A stretch of 64,000 nucleotides of DNA, taken from NCBI GenBank assembly GCA_963768715.1, contig CAVYJC010000011.1:248001-312000 (forward strand), written 5' to 3'. This DNA is from DATKEJ01 sp963768715 (lineage in GTDB: Bacteria; Bacteroidota; Rhodothermia; Rhodothermales; DATKEJ01). Made by a program: the position numbers and the translations under genes. Positions 59,729-64,000 of the stretch are shown one piece after another; the stretch's first letter is position 1; each line of letters opens with the position of its first letter. Below the pieces are notes generated by a model that was not told the origin of the DNA, did not search any database, and worked only from the letters and a program-made list of their open reading frames with translations.

Positions 59729-62700
59729 ATGGGTATTGCTACGCGGTGGGTGACCATCGTTGTGGTTCTTGGTTCGAGCGTTCAGGTCTACGCTCAAGAG
59801 TTCCAGCAAATTGCGGCGAACGGCGTTTCGCAATTCGGACAATTCGGTGCAACGCTCCGAATGGACGACAATACGCTTATTGTGGGATCTCTTTGGGACG
59901 ATCAGAGAGGTTCGAACGCAGGCGCCGCCTTCATTTTCTCCCGTGCTCCTGGCGAACTGTGGGCACAGGAAGCCAAACTCACTGCCGGCGACGCGAGTCA
60001 GTCGGCCAATTTTGGATCTGCCGTTGACGTCAGCGGCAACTTTGCCGTAATCGGCGCGTCCGGAGTGAATGGGCGGACAGGCGCTGCCTACGTCTTCGAA
60101 CGCGTGAATGGGAACTGGGTGCAGCGTTCGAAGATGCTGCCCAGCGGTAATGAGGCGCGATCCGTTTTTGGGGCATCCGTGGCAATCAATGGCGATTGGG
60201 CGGTCATCGGTGCTCCGGACCACTTCCGGAATTCAGGTCCGGGAAGAACCGGCGCGGTTTACGTCTATCAACGCAATGGTTCGTCATGGGGCCTCCAGGC
60301 GAAAATCTATGCGAATGACGGCCAGTCTGTGAACTATTTCGGGAGCAGCGTCGACATTCTCGATAATCGAATTGTTGTCGGCGCCACCGGAATCAACTCG
60401 CTTGGCGGGTCGGTCTACGTCTTCCGGAGAGACGGCTCGACGTGGGTGCAGGAGCAGAAGATAACACCGGGCGACGAGCGACCTGGAGACGCATTCGGGT
60501 GGGCGGTTTCGCTGAGTGGTATCCGGCTGGCGATCGGATCACCGAACGACGACGTCGCCAGTATTAATCAGGGCGCCGTTCGAATCTACAGGCGATCCGG
60601 TAATAACTGGTCACTGGAAGCGACGGTCACCTCTGCCGGTCACCAGACCTCTGAGCATTTTGGGTTTTCAGTCCACCTCAACGACCCGGAGTTGCTTATT
60701 GGAGCGCCCGGTGATGCCGGCGGCCAGGGCTCGGCCTATTTCTTCGATCGCGATGCGGCCGGTCGGTGGCGCCAGCAGGTCAAGTACGTTCCACCCATCT
60801 CTGATCGAAGGGCCGCCTTCGGGCGTGCCGTCGGACTGGGCGGACAGGATATTCTGATCGGGGCAAGCAGTGCCGATGGAGGAGCCGTTAGATCGGGTAC
60901 CGTCTTTTCTCTGGGTGGAGGGGGCGCGTTCCGCCAGGGCTTCCAGGATATGGAGCTCAACCTGCCCGGACTCTCCAATCCGCGCATTGAATGGGCAGAT
61001 GCGGATGGGGATGGAGACCTCGATCTTGTGCTTTCCGGCGACAGCAAAGGGGGTCCGCAAATACACCTCTACAGGAACGACGGCGACAAGGGCTTTAAGG
61101 CCCAGTCGACCGGTCTACGGAATCCCAAAGATGGCGCGTTGTCGTGGGCAGACTTGAACAACGACGGCGCCATGGATCTCATCGCAAGCGGTGATTTCGA
61201 CGGCGTTCTCGAGACGCGGTTCTATGTCAACGACGGCTCGGGTTCGTTCACCGAGTCAGACAGTACGACCATCGGTTTCCGCAATGGTCGTTTTGCCTGG
61301 GGTGACTACGACAATGACGGTGATGCAGACCTCCTCGCCGGTGGTGTCTTCGATGTGGGGTGGCGCATCAATCTCATTCGTAATGACGGCGGATTCCATT
61401 TCCATCTCGAGCGAACAGTATTCCAGCCGCTGGACAACCTTTCCTTCGATTGGGGCGATTACGACAACGACGGTCGACTCGACCTGATTCTGTCCGGCAC
61501 GAAGTCCGACGGCACGCCTACGACCCTGCTCTACAAGAACACGGGTGGGAACTTCACAGAGGTGCCCTCCGGAGCGGCAGGCGTCAACGGAATTGTCCAA
61601 TTCGTCGACTATTCGTCCGACGGTCAACTCGACGTTTTCGAGTGCGGCGAGTTTGCTGACGGTTACGGTGCCAGACTCTATCGTAACACAGGAGGCGCAT
61701 TCGTGCCGGCCGACAACATCGAGCTTCCGCAGATTACCGGCTGCTCCTCATCTTGGGGCGATTACGACAATGACGGCGACGTCGACCTGCTGCTGAGCGG
61801 CTCCAGCGCTGCCGACAACATTACCGACGTATACGAGAATACGGACGACGGGACGTTTGAAGGCGCCCGTTTCGAGTTGGCGCACGTCAGTCACGGATCC
61901 GTCCAGTGGGTCGATTTCGACCGCGATGGACGGCTCGACATCGCCCTGGCGGGGGTAGCCGAGCAGGGTAACGAGGCCTTTCTGTATAAGAACGTCGTTG
62001 GATTTTCGCAGAACCAACGCCCCTCCCGTCCACAGAATCTGCGTGCGGAGTTCACAGGACGCGATGTCATACTTCATTGGGATGGTGCTTCAGATGACAA
62101 GACGCCCACCTCGGCGCTCACATATAACGTTCGTATTGGGACTACGCCCGGAAGTATCGACGTGATGTCGCCTCTGACGAACCGAAGCGGATTCAGAACG
62201 CTGAATCGTCGAGGCAACGTTGGACACACCCTCCAGTTCAGGCTTGACACGCCGCCTGACGGACGATACTACTGGAGTGTGCAGACTGTCGACCATGCAT
62301 TCGCGGTTTCCCCGTTTGCGCCCGAAGCAGTTTTCATGGTCGGCCAGCACACATCGGACTTCGTGGACGTCGATGTTTCACTTCTCGGATACCGCGCCGG
62401 CTCGACAGACTGGCTTGATTTGAATGAAGACGGATATTTGGATGTCTTCCTGACCGGCGCCGGCGACAGCGGTCCGCAAGCGTCGATCTACTACTACGAT
62501 CCCGATCTGCGCACGTACAAGCTCGGAGAGACGAACGTGGCCCCCGTGATGAATAGCGGTACGGCATGGGGTGACTACGATAACGACGGCGACCTTGATC
62601 TGGCGCTCATTGGCATACAGGGGCACAAGGCGGTCTCCAAGATTTATCGAAATGATGGGCTCGGTTCGATGACCGACATTAGCGCGCCACTTCCTCCCGT

Positions 62701-64000
62701 GATGGACGGCGCCGTCGCCTGGTCGGATCTAGACAACGATGGTGACCTCGACCTCGTGCTTTCAGGGATGGGTCAGAATGGGCCCGTGACATCCGTCTTT
62801 GTGAACGAGCACCGCGACGTGTTCTCCGCCCTACAGGTGAACCTGCTTCCGATGTCCCGATCGGCGATCGCGATCGGTGACTATGACGGCGATCTCGACA
62901 ACGATATCCTGCTCGCCGGTTTCGACGGATTCTCGCCTCGGACGATTCTTTATCGGAATGAAGATTTTCCGCGCTTTGCGGAAGCTCCGATCAACGTTCC
63001 GGGCTTCATGGACGGCGATGCCGGCTGGGGCGATTTCGACGGCGACGGCGATATTGATCTGGCTGTTACCGGTACGACGATTGCGGGCGCCATGACGAAG
63101 ATTTACCAGAACCAGCGGAATGGCGTCCTGTCCGACGTGGGAGCCCCGCTCCCGTCACTTCAGGCTGGATCAATCGCTTGGGCCGACTTCGACGGGAACG
63201 GAAAGCTCGACGTGCTGGTGTCGGGCAGTGGAGCATCGAGGAATGAGACGGCCGTGTTCCGATATGTCGATCGCGACGAGGGATTCCAGCGTCTTCCGAT
63301 TGCCGACCTGCCTCAGATCGAAAGCGGCCACGCGGTTCCCGGAGACTATGACGGCGATGGACGTCTCGACGTGCTCGTCTCCGGTGAGGGTGGATTCTTT
63401 TCTACGGCGAGAGTCATTCGGAACCAGGTTCCTCTTTGGGAGAACACGCGACCCTCGGCCCCCAGCGAATTGAGCCACCGCTACGACGGCAACAAGCTGT
63501 ATCTGTTCTGGGAGGCGTCTCAGGATGCAGAGACCGCATCCTCCGGTTTGACGTACGATCTTCGCGTCAGCACGACAGAAAATGGGTCCGACATTATGAG
63601 CCCGGGTACGAGACCTGACGGGACGCGAATTATCGTCGGCCCCGGAAACGTCGGGTTGAATACACGGTGGGTTATCGACAACCCGCCGCCAGGACGCATC
63701 GTTTGGAGTGTCCACGCGATTGACGGTGGATTTCGGGCATCGAGGCGTTCGGAAGTGGATGTGCTTCGGATCGGGGAGACGGTGAGCGACTATGTAGAGG
63801 TGGATCCAGGATTCGCCGGTGCTTCCTACAGTGATGCTGATTTCGTCGACGTAGATGGCGACCAGGATCTCGACGTCAGTCTTTTCGGTGTCTCGGGAGC
63901 GTCTCAGATAGGAGCCCTGTACGAAAACGACGGTACGGGTCAGTTTCAGCGTCTCGCTGTCGAATTGCCCGCCGTCTCCCATGGGGATGCGGTATGGGGC
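59729..64000 (+). CDS. Giant secreted FG-GAP/VCBS beta-propeller protein (3' end outside window)
   Basis: The frame is open from ATG 59729 to the window edge (1424 codons, no stop). A signal peptide (RWVTIVVVLGSSVQVYAQ) is preceded by GGGGAGG. Residues 25-400 hold seven integrin-type FG-GAP blades (FGASVAINGDWAVIGAP and similar). Seven VCBS blades with the calcium loop WGDYDNDGDxDLLLSG follow, then an Fn3-like domain (RPSRPQNLRAEFTGRDVILH), seven more VCBS blades, a second Fn3-like domain (RPSAPSELSHRYDGNKLYLF) and the start of another propeller (VDVDGDQDLDV). It should be exported and probably surface-bound or secreted, binding calcium and perhaps glycans. A C-terminal type IX-type sorting domain would be expected beyond the window. 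Confidence 0.9.
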   Translation, partial: MGIATRWVTIVVVLGSSVQVYAQEFQQIAANGVSQFGQFGATLRMDDNTLIVGSLWDDQRGSNAGAAFIFSRAPGELWAQEAKLTAGDASQSANFGSAVDVSGNFAVIGASGVNGRTGAAYVFERVNGNWVQRSKMLPSGNEARSVFGASVAINGDWAVIGAPDHFRNSGPGRTGAVYVYQRNGSSWGLQAKIYANDGQSVNYFGSSVDILDNRIVVGATGINSLGGSVYVFRRDGSTWVQEQKITPGDERPGDAFGWAVSLSGIRLAIGSPNDDVASINQGAVRIYRRSGNNWSLEATVTSAGHQTSEHFGFSVHLNDPELLIGAPGDAGGQGSAYFFDRDAAGRWRQQVKYVPPISDRRAAFGRAVGLGGQDILIGASSADGGAVRSGTVFSLGGGGAFRQGFQDMELNLPGLSNPRIEWADADGDGDLDLVLSGDSKGGPQIHLYRNDGDKGFKAQSTGLRNPKDGALSWADLNNDGAMDLIASGDFDGVLETRFYVNDGSGSFTESDSTTIGFRNGRFAWGDYDNDGDADLLAGGVFDVGWRINLIRNDGGFHFHLERTVFQPLDNLSFDWGDYDNDGRLDLILSGTKSDGTPTTLLYKNTGGNFTEVPSGAAGVNGIVQFVDYSSDGQLDVFECGEFADGYGARLYRNTGGAFVPADNIELPQITGCSSSWGDYDNDGDVDLLLSGSSAADNITDVYENTDDGTFEGARFELAHVSHGSVQWVDFDRDGRLDIALAGVAEQGNEAFLYKNVVGFSQNQRPSRPQNLRAEFTGRDVILHWDGASDDKTPTSALTYNVRIGTTPGSIDVMSPLTNRSGFRTLNRRGNVGHTLQFRLDTPPDGRYYWSVQTVDHAFAVSPFAPEAVFMVGQHTSDFVDVDVSLLGYRAGSTDWLDLNEDGYLDVFLTGAGDSGPQASIYYYDPDLRTYKLGETNVAPVMNSGTAWGDYDNDGDLDLALIGIQGHKAVSKIYRNDGLGSMTDISAPLPPVMDGAVAWSDLDNDGDLDLVLSGMGQNGPVTSVFVNEHRDVFSALQVNLLPMSRSAIAIGDYDGDLDNDILLAGFDGFSPRTILYRNEDFPRFAEAPINVPGFMDGDAGWGDFDGDGDIDLAVTGTTIAGAMTKIYQNQRNGVLSDVGAPLPSLQAGSIAWADFDGNGKLDVLVSGSGASRNETAVFRYVDRDEGFQRLPIADLPQIESGHAVPGDYDGDGRLDVLVSGEGGFFSTARVIRNQVPLWENTRPSAPSELSHRYDGNKLYLFWEASQDAETASSGLTYDLRVSTTENGSDIMSPGTRPDGTRIIVGPGNVGLNTRWVIDNPPPGRIVWSVHAIDGGFRASRRSEVDVLRIGETVSDYVEVDPGFAGASYSDADFVDVDGDQDLDVSLFGVSGASQIGALYENDGTGQFQRLAVELPAVSHGDAVWG

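Overview
The window reads as a chromosomal segment of a moderately GC-rich Gram-negative bacterium. I infer a Bacteroidota member, most likely a Rhodothermia/Balneolota-type marine lineage. The basis is gene content: a RicT-type PSP1 protein behind holB, an EF-G2 paralogue, SelU, paired sodium:neurotransmitter-type symporters, an archaeal-type LeuC/LeuD pair, and a giant FG-GAP/VCBS surface protein. There is no rRNA and no marker that would settle the lineage. Several genes, including the normally essential holB and asd, carry frame breaks as assembled. This looks more like residual indel errors in a metagenome or long-read assembly than gene decay.

Layout. (1) 1-16.2 kb is a surface polysaccharide locus: an asparagine-synthase-like protein, GT4 glycosyltransferases, an FkbM methyltransferase, an O-antigen-ligase-like membrane protein, a bi-domain oxidoreductase, an alpha/alpha-toroid protein, a DUF354 protein, an initiating sugar transferase, a UDP-GlcNAc-type dehydrogenase, and two YjbH-like outer-membrane proteins with a small Cys-patterned lipoprotein between them. 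Many neighbours overlap by ATGA/GTGA, so the first 10 kb is probably one transcript. (2) 16.2-33.9 kb is housekeeping: Na/Pi cotransporter, accD, tsaB, EF-G2, tRNA-Met, holB, ricT, groES-like, purF, an NSS transporter, a CorC/HlyC protein, selU, ssb and mazG. (3) 34-49.4 kb is an amino-acid block: a SAM-riboswitch-controlled trans-sulfuration enzyme facing away from ilvDBNC-leuBACD, then a second SAM riboswitch in front of metX, an ACT-less aspartokinase and asd. (4) 49.4-64 kb holds tRNA-Arg(CCU), a glutamine amidotransferase, maf, a tail-fibre-like surface protein, lnt, a penicillin-acylase-family protein with an NSS transporter, and the start of a very large beta-propeller protein that runs off the window.

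The most unusual feature belongs to no standard class. About ten intergenic spacers contain degenerate tandem arrays with a 7-bp period (one has 8 bp). Each array has its own unit (TTAATTC, CACCGAA, CACCAAA, GTCCGTA, GCACGCC, ACCAAGT, CTACGTC, GTCTGMT, TAATTAA, CATTCTG). The arrays sit at gene 3' ends, in three cases supply the stop codon or last codons, and in one convergent gap form a long inverted repeat. Other mobile-looking repeats include a 55-bp direct repeat, hairpin clusters and dispersed elements, one of which supplies the start codon of a gene.
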